Source: Methanocorpusculaceae archaeon UBA425
GTDB lineage: Archaea > Halobacteriota > Methanomicrobia > Methanomicrobiales > Methanocorpusculaceae
Length of the DNA: 64,000 bases
Assembly: GCA_002506085.1 (NCBI GenBank)
Contig: DAWV01000005.1
Location: 74,885 to 138,884 of the forward strand
Reading direction: 5' to 3'
The translations under genes were made by a program, and so were the position numbers. The notes under the pieces are model-generated. The model did not search any database, was not told the origin of the DNA, and saw only the letters and a list, made by a program, of their open reading frames with translations. Position 1 is the stretch's first letter. Each line of letters begins with the position of its first letter. This document shows, one piece after another, positions 42,334-50,874 of the stretch.

Positions 42334-43563
42334 TCAGTTCTTCGACTGGTTCCGGAGTTCATCAAGGAGAAGCGGCATGAATGTTCCTGCGTCGCTAACC
42401 ATTCCAATCGCCTGAGAAGTTCCCCTATCCATGAGTTTAGTAACAGATGCCGGGTTAATATCCACACAGATGGTTTTAACGTGAGACGGCAGCAGGTTTC
42501 CTACAGCTACTGAATGAAGTAAGGTTGCAACCATTAAAACCATGCCTAGTTCGGGAATGTATTTTCGCATCGCTTCCTGGGATTCCATAGTATTCTGGAT
42601 AACATCAGGCAGAGGTCCATCATCACGAATTGAGCCGGCCAGAACATACGGGGCATTGTTTTTGATGCATTCATACATGATACCGCTTTTGATGAGTCCT
42701 GATTCAACGGCGGCTCTGATTGAGCCGGCATTCATTATTTTATTGATGGTATACAGATGGTGACGGTGACCTCCGCTCACGAGTTCGCCTGTTTTAAGGT
42801 CCATACCAAGGGATGTGCCGTACAAGCTGTATTCAAGGTCGTGGGTAGCCAGAGCATTCCCTGTAAAGAGAACATCTATGTATCCCTCCCGAATCATCGC
42901 AGCTACAGATTCAGATGCACCAGTGTGAATGATAGCGGGTCCGCCCACAAGAGCAACTTTTTTCCCGGTCGCTTTAACCCCCAGGAGTTCTTTTGCGATT
43001 TGCCTGATAAGTGTTTTGCTCGGCCGCTCGGAGGAGACATCACCGCCCATGAACTCGAAAACGCCTATCTCACGTGGACGCTCTGGGAAATCAACCCTGA
43101 CTCCTTCTTCACCGACGACTACCTCGTCACCTGGCAGAAGTTTTCCCTGTACAACACATTTTGCAGTTTTATTCTTCGTATCAACGCAAATGAGTGCATC
43201 CATTTTCATAGTGTCAACAGAAATCCAGGTATTCATATAATGAACGAAGGTCGGGTGATTGGTCGTGGAGTAGAAACCTTCCGGTGCGACCTTCGGTTTT
43301 GTGACTGACTGAAGCGTCGCTTCAGCCTCTCCGGTAACGATAACACCAAGACGCCTGAGTTCGCTGATGAGTTTGTTTAACTGTTCCGGCGTGCTGGCGG
43401 AAATTTCCATTCTGGCATAACTCGGATCGGTCTTCTGCCTCCCAAGTGTAAACTCTTCTGTTTCAAAATCACCATTGTATTCAACCACGGTGTCCATTAC
43501 TTTGTTAAGGATACCGGAGTCAACAATATGGCCCCGAAGTTCTATCTCCCGCGAAAACTTCAT
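42334..43563 (-). CDS. ornithine cyclodeaminase, archaeal type (LOR/SDH family)
   Basis: 409 residues, matching the family once called TIGR00300 or LOR/SDH. The N-terminal domain has REIELRGHIVDSGILNKVMD and NHPTFVHYMNTWISVDTMKM. The C-terminal NAD-binding half has KKVALVGGPAIIHTGASESV and ICVDINPASVTKLMDRGTSQ. Members from Methanococcus have been characterised as ornithine cyclodeaminase (ornithine to proline plus ammonia). This is unrelated to the bacterial mu-crystallin-type enzyme. It lies downstream of the isoprenoid operon, separated by the hairpins at 43623-43663. Confidence 0.75.
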   Translation of the reverse strand: MKFSREIELRGHIVDSGILNKVMDTVVEYNGDFETEEFTLGRQKTDPSYARMEISASTPEQLNKLISELRRLGVIVTGEAEATLQSVTKPKVAPEGFYSTTNHPTFVHYMNTWISVDTMKMDALICVDTKNKTAKCVVQGKLLPGDEVVVGEEGVRVDFPERPREIGVFEFMGGDVSSERPSKTLIRQIAKELLGVKATGKKVALVGGPAIIHTGASESVAAMIREGYIDVLFTGNALATHDLEYSLYGTSLGMDLKTGELVSGGHRHHLYTINKIMNAGSIRAAVESGLIKSGIMYECIKNNAPYVLAGSIRDDGPLPDVIQNTMESQEAMRKYIPELGMVLMVATLLHSVAVGNLLPSHVKTICVDINPASVTKLMDRGTSQAIGMVSDAGTFMPLLLDELRNQSKN

Positions 43564-43622
43564 GCAGTATTATTTATGCGTAATTCCAGATGAATCTACG
43601 GGAGACTTGAGGTCACCACATC

Positions 43623-43663
43623 ACAAGTCGCGGACTTGTTCCGCTAAGGGACCTAAAGGTCCC
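43623..43663 (-). repeat. double hairpin downstream of idsA
   Basis: Read on the minus strand, GGGACC-TTTA-GGTCCC (43663-43648) is followed by ACAAGTC-CGC-GACTTGT (43639-43623). The first hairpin closely matches one at the 3' end of nifB, with paired substitutions. A T run precedes it (43675-43670). Confidence 0.6.
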
Positions 43664-43675
43664 CGCCTAAAAAAG

Positions 43676-44644
43676 TTAGTAACCTCTTGCAATGAAGAAG
43701 TCAGCCATCTCAATAATTAGTTTCTTCTCTTCCGAATCAGGAAGTATAGATAGACCTGCTTTCGATTCAGCAATCAGCTTTGCAGAAATGCCGCGAACTT
43801 TATCCAGAACACCTGACGTTTCAAGAAGACTGATTGCCTCAGAAATTTCCTCTTTGGAAAGGTCTGGTTTATGATATTTGGATAGGTCAACTCCTGATTC
43901 ACGGGCAATAATAGCAAGGATAGTCTGTTTATTCTCACGAAGATCGGATCCCTGATCCTTACCGGATACTTCCGAAGGTGCAAGAAGATCGATGATATCA
44001 TCCTGAATCTGGAATGCGATACCTGTGTTCATGCCAAGCGTGTAAAGAGCCGATACCTGTTTCATATCGCCTCCCGCAAGAGCCGCGCCGATTCCCGCAG
44101 CAGCCGCGTATAAAGCACCAGTCTTTTTCCTAACCATAGAGAGATACTCGGCCAGAGTTACATCCGACCTCGTCTCGAAGGAAACATCTTCCTGCTGACC
44201 TTCGCACAATTCATGACATGAGTGGGCAAGCATCTGAACGGCGATGACCTTTGCCTCTGCCCTCGTATTTTTCACGCAGCAGAGACGCTCGAATGCATTT
44301 GCATACAAAACATCACCCGCTAAAATTGCAGTCGCCTCGTTCCACACGACATGAACCGTCGGACGACCCCGGCGAAGCGAATCGCCGTCCATGATATCGT
44401 CATGAACGAGCGTGAAGGTATGCGTCCACTCTAAAGCAAGAGCTGCCTGAAAAACATCTTCAGATGAACCTTTACGGATTGCATCCGCTGAAAGAAGCAA
44501 TAAGGCCGGGCGAAGGCGTTTGCCTCCGCTGACTAAAAGATGTGCCGACGCTTTCTGGAGGGTTGTGTTCACTGCTTTACTGTATTCATCCGCCTCAATG
44601 TCCACTTTGGCGGCAACCAATTTCAGATACTCTGCAAGTTCCAT
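43676..44644 (-). CDS. idsA: short-chain/geranylgeranyl polyprenyl diphosphate synthase
   Basis: 322 residues, trans-prenyltransferase family. The first Asp-rich motif DDIMDGDSLRRGRP is near 80 and the second QIQDDIIDLL near 212. It makes farnesyl and geranylgeranyl diphosphate for archaeal ether lipids. It is the last gene of the isoprenoid operon, 8 bases after RNase J. The double hairpin starts 12 bases past its stop. Confidence 0.9.
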   Translation of the reverse strand: MELAEYLKLVAAKVDIEADEYSKAVNTTLQKASAHLLVSGGKRLRPALLLLSADAIRKGSSEDVFQAALALEWTHTFTLVHDDIMDGDSLRRGRPTVHVVWNEATAILAGDVLYANAFERLCCVKNTRAEAKVIAVQMLAHSCHELCEGQQEDVSFETRSDVTLAEYLSMVRKKTGALYAAAAGIGAALAGGDMKQVSALYTLGMNTGIAFQIQDDIIDLLAPSEVSGKDQGSDLRENKQTILAIIARESGVDLSKYHKPDLSKEEISEAISLLETSGVLDKVRGISAKLIAESKAGLSILPDSEEKKLIIEMADFFIARGY

Positions 44645-44652
44645 AATTTATC

Positions 44653-45996
44653 TCACTTCGGGAGAACGAGCCGGTCTCCATTCTGCATTATATGAATCTC
44701 CTTATTCAGCGCGTAACCAAATTCGGAACCAAGCTGTACATACCCTGCCTTCATAGCAAACGGACCATGGGAGGGGATGATATGTTCGGGGTTCAGCATG
44801 CTGAGAAGATCATAATGTTCCTGATAGTATGCGTGACCCGTAACATGAAGACCATCGAAGAGTCTTGCACCCTGCCGTATCAGCAGACGGTCAACCTCAG
44901 CCCGCTGGGCATAGTTGGTCGGAGTCGGAATTATATTTGCTGAAAACATGACCCTGTCTCCCTTCTCGATTTTCATAGGGGTTTCCCCTAATGCCATTCT
45001 GGAAAGCATGGATCCCGGTTCACCCTGGTGACCGGTTGCAACAAGAAGGAACTTATCCTTGCCCTCTTTTACCACACGGCGGAGCATACGGTCAGTTGTC
45101 TTTCTGTTTCCGTAAATGCTGGTTCCCTGCGGGAAAGCGACCATCTTAAGAATTTCTGCTGTGGAATTATACCTTTCCATACTGCGGCCGAGAAGAACGG
45201 GTATTCTGTCAATCTCACGGGCGCACTCAGTAATAGTTTTGATTCTTGCAATCTGTGATGCGAAGGTTGAAACGATGATAGCATTTTTGTCATCTTCACA
45301 ATGCATAATTGCGTCACGAACTCTGAGACGGGCTACCTGCTCACTTGGGGAGTATCCCCTATCGTCCATGTTCAGGGATTCAACAATCAATACCTTTACA
45401 CCCTCTTTTCCGAGCTCACGCATGCGGGCAAGGTCAGGGGCTTCCCCAATGACAGGGGTCATATCAAACTTGAAATCGTTTGCGTAAACCACACAGCCAA
45501 CGGGGGTGTGGAGAACTGCCATGACAGCGTCGATAATACTGTGCTGGACACGGACAAACTCCAGAGTCAGGTTCTGGGAGATGGTATATTTCCCGCCTGC
45601 TTTGAGTGCAAAGGTCTTGTTCATCACCGAGAATTTACGTTCGCCTTCAATCTGCTGTTTGATTAACTCATTCGTGTATGGCGTTGAGATAATCGGGCAG
45701 TTGTATCTGTGGGCAAGTTTCTGAATTGCACCGATGTGGTCAAGATGACCGTGAGTACAGACGATTGCCTTAACGGTTCCTTCGACCGAGTTCATCACTG
45801 TGTCATCAGGAATTGCACCCATCTGTATAAGGTCCAGGGAGTGCATGTTCTCCATATCCACATTGTTGCTTCCAGTTATCGGATCCAGATACAATCCGAT
45901 GTCAAAAATGACAATTTCTTTGCCGACGCGGACCGCGGTCATGTTCCGACCGACCTCGTTGTATCCGCCCACGGCTATAACTTCTATGTCTACCAT
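44653..45996 (-). CDS. rnj: ribonuclease J (archaeal)
   Basis: 447 residues, metallo-beta-lactamase/beta-CASP nuclease. The metal motif HGHLDH is near 80, the N-terminal GGYNEVGRNM motif matches RNase J, beta-CASP motifs include VESLNMDDRG and ATGHQGEPGS, and a His-rich end has SHGPFAMKAG. Archaeal RNase J is a 5'-3' exonuclease in RNA turnover. Its place between fni and idsA is a recurrent layout in methanogens. Confidence 0.9.
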   Translation of the reverse strand: MVDIEVIAVGGYNEVGRNMTAVRVGKEIVIFDIGLYLDPITGSNNVDMENMHSLDLIQMGAIPDDTVMNSVEGTVKAIVCTHGHLDHIGAIQKLAHRYNCPIISTPYTNELIKQQIEGERKFSVMNKTFALKAGGKYTISQNLTLEFVRVQHSIIDAVMAVLHTPVGCVVYANDFKFDMTPVIGEAPDLARMRELGKEGVKVLIVESLNMDDRGYSPSEQVARLRVRDAIMHCEDDKNAIIVSTFASQIARIKTITECAREIDRIPVLLGRSMERYNSTAEILKMVAFPQGTSIYGNRKTTDRMLRRVVKEGKDKFLLVATGHQGEPGSMLSRMALGETPMKIEKGDRVMFSANIIPTPTNYAQRAEVDRLLIRQGARLFDGLHVTGHAYYQEHYDLLSMLNPEHIIPSHGPFAMKAGYVQLGSEFGYALNKEIHIMQNGDRLVLPK

Positions 45997-46012
45997 ATTT
46001 TGTTTCCTGTTT

Positions 46013-47080
46013 TTATGTCTGGATCATCTGCCTGACGTCGCCTGTGAGGTAATACCTAACCTTTGAAAGGGAAGGAATATCTTTTGCCCCGCATAGGAAC
46101 ATTGCGGCAGAGAGTTCCGCATGAATTTTGTCTATTGCATATCTGAGTTCGTCCTCACTGACAAGCGCAGGTCCAAGGAGGGATAAAGCCATCCCGCCGA
46201 GCGTTGCTCCAAGAACGATTCCTTTTGCAATATCAAGACCGGTCTTCAGCCCGCCTGAAGCAATGACCGGACCTTTATTTACCTTCGCTACCTCAAAAAC
46301 ACTGACTGCAGTCGGAATACCCCATGATAAGAGGGTGGGACCTAAACTGGTCAGGGTTTTATCACCGGCAGTATTTTGGTTCTGTGCACGAATGCCTTCG
46401 ATTTTCGCCCACGACGTGCCACCGTATCCGCCGGTATCTATAGCTGAGACACCAGCATCGAAAAGCCGGGCGGCAACTTCTGACGAAATACCGCATCCGG
46501 TCTCTTTTACGATTATAGGAACTTTTGCCTCTTTGCATACCTCGGATATTGCAGCAAGGCAGCCGGCGGCATTGTGGTCGCCTTCGGGCTGAACAACTTC
46601 CTGAAGGAAATTCAGGTGAATGCAAAGTGCATCCGCATCAATCATTTCTATAGCTGGCTCGACCCAATTCATTCCATGTGTGACTAGTTGAACGGCTCCA
46701 ATGTTGCCGCAGAGGAAGGCGTGCGGGGCCACATCACGAACGATTCTGAAACTGTCGGCGTGTTCCGGATTTTCCAGCGCCGCACGCTGTGAACCTACAC
46801 CCATGACGAGACCATATTTTTCGGCGGCGCACCCAAGCACACGGTTGACTTCTTTCGTATCCGGATGACCGCCGGTCATTGCGGAAATATAGAGCGGCGA
46901 GGCAAGTTTTCTTCCAAGGAAGTTCACCGACAAATCGATTGTATCAAGGTTGCATTCAGGTAATGCATTGTGTACAAGTCTGACATCTTCAAAGCCGGGA
47001 CTGCCCGCAGTTATGTTCATTTCGCTGCAAATACGCAGATGATCGAGTTTTCGTGATGATGTACGTGCATCTCCGGTCAT
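46013..47080 (-). CDS. fni: isopentenyl-diphosphate delta-isomerase, type II
   Basis: 355 residues, FMN- and NADPH-dependent TIM barrel. SRKLDHLRICSE is the typical start, and SAMTGGHPDTKEVNRVLGC, GVGSQRAAL, HLNFLQEVVQPEGD and VKETGCGISSEVA are family motifs. It interconverts IPP and DMAPP. The start overlaps the ipk stop by 4 bases (ATGA). Confidence 0.95.
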   Translation of the reverse strand: MTGDARTSSRKLDHLRICSEMNITAGSPGFEDVRLVHNALPECNLDTIDLSVNFLGRKLASPLYISAMTGGHPDTKEVNRVLGCAAEKYGLVMGVGSQRAALENPEHADSFRIVRDVAPHAFLCGNIGAVQLVTHGMNWVEPAIEMIDADALCIHLNFLQEVVQPEGDHNAAGCLAAISEVCKEAKVPIIVKETGCGISSEVAARLFDAGVSAIDTGGYGGTSWAKIEGIRAQNQNTAGDKTLTSLGPTLLSWGIPTAVSVFEVAKVNKGPVIASGGLKTGLDIAKGIVLGATLGGMALSLLGPALVSEDELRYAIDKIHAELSAAMFLCGAKDIPSLSKVRYYLTGDVRQMIQT

Positions 47081-47829
47081 TTTTTCACCAGGGTTCCGCA
47101 GTTTTTCCCGGCAAGGAAGTCTGCCAGGCGATTTGCAGCAAAGATGTGCGAGTCGATTCCATCATCTGCAAGGAGAAGGAGTTCGTTGATTTTTCCACGC
47201 ATACCGCCGGTTATGTCGGTATTCGAGGACCCTCCAAGATTGATATCAGCTACATTTTTGCGGGTTATCTCCGGGACGATTTCGCCGTTTGAAAAAACAC
47301 CACCTACATCAGTTGCCAACCCGATACGTTTTGCACCGAGACGGACAGCGAGGTATGGTATGATCTGGTCGCCTGATATTATGCAGGCACCGCGTTTTGT
47401 GTCCATGACCACATCGCCGTGCAGGACGGGGACAATGCCAAGAGCGAGCATTGCTTTAATCTGCGAAATTCCCGCAGAAACAAGGCGCCCGTTTTCCGCA
47501 AGACAGCACCCGAAGGGAGATAGTGATACAGCTTCGATGCCAGCTTCACGAAGGACGGCAATTACTGAATGATTGAGACCGGATACCGCCTCGTGAGTGA
47601 CATATATACCTTCGGCATTTTCTTTTGTGACGCCGCCGGGGATATCATATGCTTTTGCCTCCGGGTGTCCGCATGATCCAGCCCCGTGAACGATGATGAG
47701 CGGTGTGCTCCCGGCATACGGGGCAATCTGCTCTGCAAGCATGCGGATTCGTGAGTAGTCAATGACGCCGTTCTCGAATTTTTTTGTGACAATACTGCCG
47801 CCGAGTTTGATGATTACGAGCTCATTCAT
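47077..47829 (-). CDS. ipk: isopentenyl phosphate kinase
   Basis: 250 residues, amino-acid-kinase fold. The N-terminal IIKLGGSIVTKK and the IVHGAGSCGHPEA loop with the substrate-binding His match archaeal IPK, which phosphorylates isopentenyl phosphate to IPP in the alternative mevalonate pathway. ATG 47829 is chosen because GGAGGGAG precedes it. The 10 extra residues from 47859 lie inside mvk. It overlaps mvk by 8 bases. Confidence 0.9.
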   Translation of the reverse strand: MNELVIIKLGGSIVTKKFENGVIDYSRIRMLAEQIAPYAGSTPLIIVHGAGSCGHPEAKAYDIPGGVTKENAEGIYVTHEAVSGLNHSVIAVLREAGIEAVSLSPFGCCLAENGRLVSAGISQIKAMLALGIVPVLHGDVVMDTKRGACIISGDQIIPYLAVRLGAKRIGLATDVGGVFSNGEIVPEITRKNVADINLGGSSNTDITGGMRGKINELLLLADDGIDSHIFAANRLADFLAGKNCGTLVKK

Positions 47830-48694
47830 CCTTCTCCCTCCGTGCGCCTTCAGTATCAATGGATGTGGTTATCGGGCGGGCTTCGCAGTCTTCTATTGCA
47901 CTGATTACCCGATTCCGGGTCCCTTTCGAGCATAATGCCCAGATACATCCACCTCCGCCCGCTCCGGATAGTTTTGCTCCGTATGCCCCCGCGGCACGTG
48001 CAGCAAGGACAAGATGAGATAATGCCGGGTGACCCACACCAATAGCATCAAGCAGGGCATGGTTCCGGTTCATAAGGACACCTAGCTCTTTCGGGTTTTC
48101 CAGATTGTGCATGGCTTCCATGGTCACTCCGCCGATAGCTTCTATAATGCCGTTCGCAACGATTGGAGAGTGCTGCAGGAGGTCGGCAACCCGGCCCACC
48201 ATCTCCCCGGTGTTGTGAGCAATAAGCGAGTTCCCGATAACAATCGAGAAGTTCTGTGGCGGAATAAGCCGGCGCTTTTCGTTACCTCTGATGAAAACCA
48301 TGCCGCCAAACGTTGACACATATGTGTCGGTTGCACTTGCCCGCCCGCCCTGAGTTAGTTTTTCCACGTCAAAGGCAAGGTTGGCAACTTCTTCCCGACT
48401 ATAGCCGAGTTCAAACTCATCATTAATGGCAAAAAGCGTGGCTACGGTCACTGCCGCTGAAGAGCCAAGTCCCGATGCACTTGGAAGCTGGGATTTGACA
48501 TACACACTGCCTTTTACGTCAGTGAGTTTGAAACACTCAGCGATGTAGGGAGAGTTCGGTTTCTGAAAATATCTTGAGTGGCGGACAGTAACCTGAACAC
48601 GGGGCTTGATTGCCATCGCAATGCCGGGCTTACCGTATACTACTGCATGTTCGCCAAAGAGGAAGACCTTGCCGGGGGCACTCCAGGTTGCCAT
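47822..48694 (-). CDS. mvk: mevalonate kinase
   Basis: 290 residues, GHMP kinase. The N-terminal motif GKVFLFGEHAVVYGKPGIA, the ATP loop PSASGLGSSAAVTVA and the C-terminal KLSGAGGGGCIWAL motif are complete. It makes 5-phosphomevalonate. The upstream MEMO gene ends at the base before its start, and it overlaps ipk by 8 bases. Confidence 0.95.
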   Translation of the reverse strand: MATWSAPGKVFLFGEHAVVYGKPGIAMAIKPRVQVTVRHSRYFQKPNSPYIAECFKLTDVKGSVYVKSQLPSASGLGSSAAVTVATLFAINDEFELGYSREEVANLAFDVEKLTQGGRASATDTYVSTFGGMVFIRGNEKRRLIPPQNFSIVIGNSLIAHNTGEMVGRVADLLQHSPIVANGIIEAIGGVTMEAMHNLENPKELGVLMNRNHALLDAIGVGHPALSHLVLAARAAGAYGAKLSGAGGGGCIWALCSKGTRNRVISAIEDCEARPITTSIDTEGARREKDE

Positions 48695-49534
48695 TCAGAC
48701 AACCTCCATTGCGGCATATCCTACGACTTCATTCTGATCGCCTGAGACATCGCCGGATGTAGTATACAAAAGAACACGTGCTTCTTTTGCGCCGAACGAT
48801 TTGCAGATTTCTGCCATCGCGGCAATACAGCCGTATCCGCACATTGATGGCTGTATTTCAAAGAGAGCGTCGTAAAATGCCAATGTGTCAAGGTTTTTAA
48901 TGGCGGCGAGGACGGTTAAATCATCATTTCTGGCTTTCTTTGCCGGTACATAATGGGAACAATCTCCTGATGCAATGATAACAGGGCGGGTGCCGGTTTT
49001 TTCAGCGGCTGATATAACCCCTTTCGCAAGACGTGCCGCACCTTCAAATGACTGGTCTCCCATTAGAATCGGGACGACTTTTGCTCCGGGGAACCGGAGA
49101 CGAATGAACGGCATCTGAACTTCAAGGGAGTTTTCCCTGATTCTGACAAAATCGTTCCGCACCGGGATGAACTCACGAAGAGCGGTGACGAACTCGGTAT
49201 CAGGAGGGACAGGCCCGAGCGGGGTTTCCCAGATCAGGTCAGAGGTGCAAGTTGTAAATCCGGCATGGCTTGGACCGATTACAATAAAGGTCCCGGCGAA
49301 CTCCGGCGGGATTCTTGCATACCCGCATGCGGCCGCTGCTCCGGAGTAGACATACCCTGCGTGAGGTACAAGTATACCATATGGATTTGAAACAGACGTA
49401 ACCGTAGATGCATAAAAAGCGGAAATTATCTTTTCCAGCTCATACCCATTTTTTGGATAGAATATACCCGAGAGTGTAGAGAGCCTGACAACATTTTCCG
49501 TTGCCTTGGGCTCATCCGATATTTGTGATATCAT
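48695..49534 (-). CDS. MEMO family protein (AmmeMemoRadiSam protein B)
   Basis: 279 residues from ATG 49534 (an ATG at 49576 would add 14 residues). LSGIFYPKNGYELEKII, the metal-type HAGYVYSGAAAACGYA, SHAGFTTCTSDLIWETPLGP, ASGDCSHYVP and the late MCGYGCIAAM follow the MEMO1 family, related to extradiol dioxygenases. Archaeal members sit beside mevalonate genes, as here, but their reaction is unproven. It heads the isoprenoid operon. Confidence 0.85.
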   Translation of the reverse strand: MISQISDEPKATENVVRLSTLSGIFYPKNGYELEKIISAFYASTVTSVSNPYGILVPHAGYVYSGAAAACGYARIPPEFAGTFIVIGPSHAGFTTCTSDLIWETPLGPVPPDTEFVTALREFIPVRNDFVRIRENSLEVQMPFIRLRFPGAKVVPILMGDQSFEGAARLAKGVISAAEKTGTRPVIIASGDCSHYVPAKKARNDDLTVLAAIKNLDTLAFYDALFEIQPSMCGYGCIAAMAEICKSFGAKEARVLLYTTSGDVSGDQNEVVGYAAMEVV

Positions 49535-49818
49535 TGTTGTATGATGGGAAGGTTTCCGAATTCCCCATCCGACCATTTTTGTCCGTCAAACCTGTGAAGC
49601 GTGGGACGGATGTATGTAAGGTGATTATTTATTGGCAGGTACAGGGTATAATTGTTGGGGTAGAGAAAGTCAGCCAACTGCATAACAAGCAAAAACAAGG
49701 GATTGATTTAAAGAGAAGTAATCCCCTCTCAATCATTAAGGAAGTAAATACTCCTCACGGTCGCAGGTTTGGTAATCCATAAACCTGCTCGGCTAAGACG
49801 GGAGGCTTACGAAGAGAA
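49535..49818. other. gap between nifB 3' end and MEMO
   Basis: About 280 bases. The left part carries hairpins (49763-49829). The rest is AT-rich with a TATA-like element around 49623-49633 that may serve the MEMO operon. No ORF is supported. Confidence 0.4.
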
Positions 49819-49829
49819 CTAAAGTTCTC
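49763..49829 (-). repeat. double hairpin at the nifB 3' end
   Basis: On the minus strand GAGAAC-TTTA-GTTCTC (49829-49814) contains the nifB stop codon in its loop. A perfect 8-bp repeat (GCAGGTTT/AAACCTGC, 49763-49788) lies downstream. The first hairpin matches the one after idsA with compensatory changes. Confidence 0.6.
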
Positions 49830-50757
49830 CGCCGCTACAACCTTTTCCGGACCCGTCGCCTTTTCCGCAGCATCCTAACTCGTTCTGAACATCATTGCCC
49901 AGAATACCCACTGCATCAGCCCTGCATCTCTGACAGTGACGCATCTGGCGGACATACGGAGCACAAAGTTCGTGCATCCGTGCCTTATCTGCCGGTGTTG
50001 GTGGGATGACATCCTTGAATTTATACTGGGGAATAAGCGGGATGATATTGAAATTGAACACGCCCATTGCTCCAACCTTTTTGGCAATCTCCAGAATATG
50101 TTCATCATTTACGCCCGGAATATATACCGTATTAATCTTCACCAGCATCTTGCGTTTTACCGCCTCTTCAATACCCGCAAGCTGATGCTTCAAAAGAAGC
50201 TCTGCGGCCTCACGACCATGATATCGCTTTCCGCCGTACTCAGCAAATGAGTATATCTTTTCGCCGATAGCCGGATCAATCGCATTCATCGTAACGGTGA
50301 TATTTCTGACACCATACTTTTCCAGAAGATCGATTTTATCCGGAAGAAGCATGCCGTTTGTACTTATGCAGAGGATTGTCTCCGGATATTTTTCATGAAC
50401 AAGCCTGAGCGTCTCAAACGTCTCCTCGTTTGCGAGCGGGTCACCAGGTCCCGCAATACCCACAACCTTAATGTGCTTCATCCGGGCCATGACCTCATCG
50501 ATTCTCTCCATAGCCTCACCTGGCGAGAGAATCATACTCGTAACGCCGGGACGTGACTCATTCACACAATCAAAATCCCTGACACAGTAATTACACTGAA
50601 TATTACACTTCGGAGCGACGGCCACATGACACCGCCCGAATAAATGACGTGCATCCTGACTGAAACAGGGATGTTCATTTATTCTTCGGAGAGTATCCGG
50701 ATCATACGGTAAATCCTGTGCATCACGCAGTTTTTTGCCAGCCTCACTAGAATCCAT
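49819..50757 (-). CDS. nifB: NifB-type radical SAM protein
   Basis: 312 residues. The 4Fe-4S/SAM motif CNIQCNYC has Cys at 51, 55 and 58, and the NifB signature RDFDCVNESRPGVTS follows. GIAGPGDPLAN, extra Cys at 31 and 43, CQRC and a tail CCGKGDGSGKGC provide further cluster ligands. NifB makes NifB-co, the precursor of nitrogenase cofactor. Many methanogens carry this short form without NifX. No nifH, nifD or nifK lies in the window. Confidence 0.9.
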   Translation of the reverse strand: MDSSEAGKKLRDAQDLPYDPDTLRRINEHPCFSQDARHLFGRCHVAVAPKCNIQCNYCVRDFDCVNESRPGVTSMILSPGEAMERIDEVMARMKHIKVVGIAGPGDPLANEETFETLRLVHEKYPETILCISTNGMLLPDKIDLLEKYGVRNITVTMNAIDPAIGEKIYSFAEYGGKRYHGREAAELLLKHQLAGIEEAVKRKMLVKINTVYIPGVNDEHILEIAKKVGAMGVFNFNIIPLIPQYKFKDVIPPTPADKARMHELCAPYVRQMRHCQRCRADAVGILGNDVQNELGCCGKGDGSGKGCSGGEL

Positions 50758-50874
50758 AGTATTTCTATTGTGTCTTGTCCTATTAAGTCAAACGCTTTTG
50801 GCACATATATTTCCAGGATAGTCTTTATAGTCACATGGCTGAAATATTCTAACCATAATACTGAGGAGAAGAGA

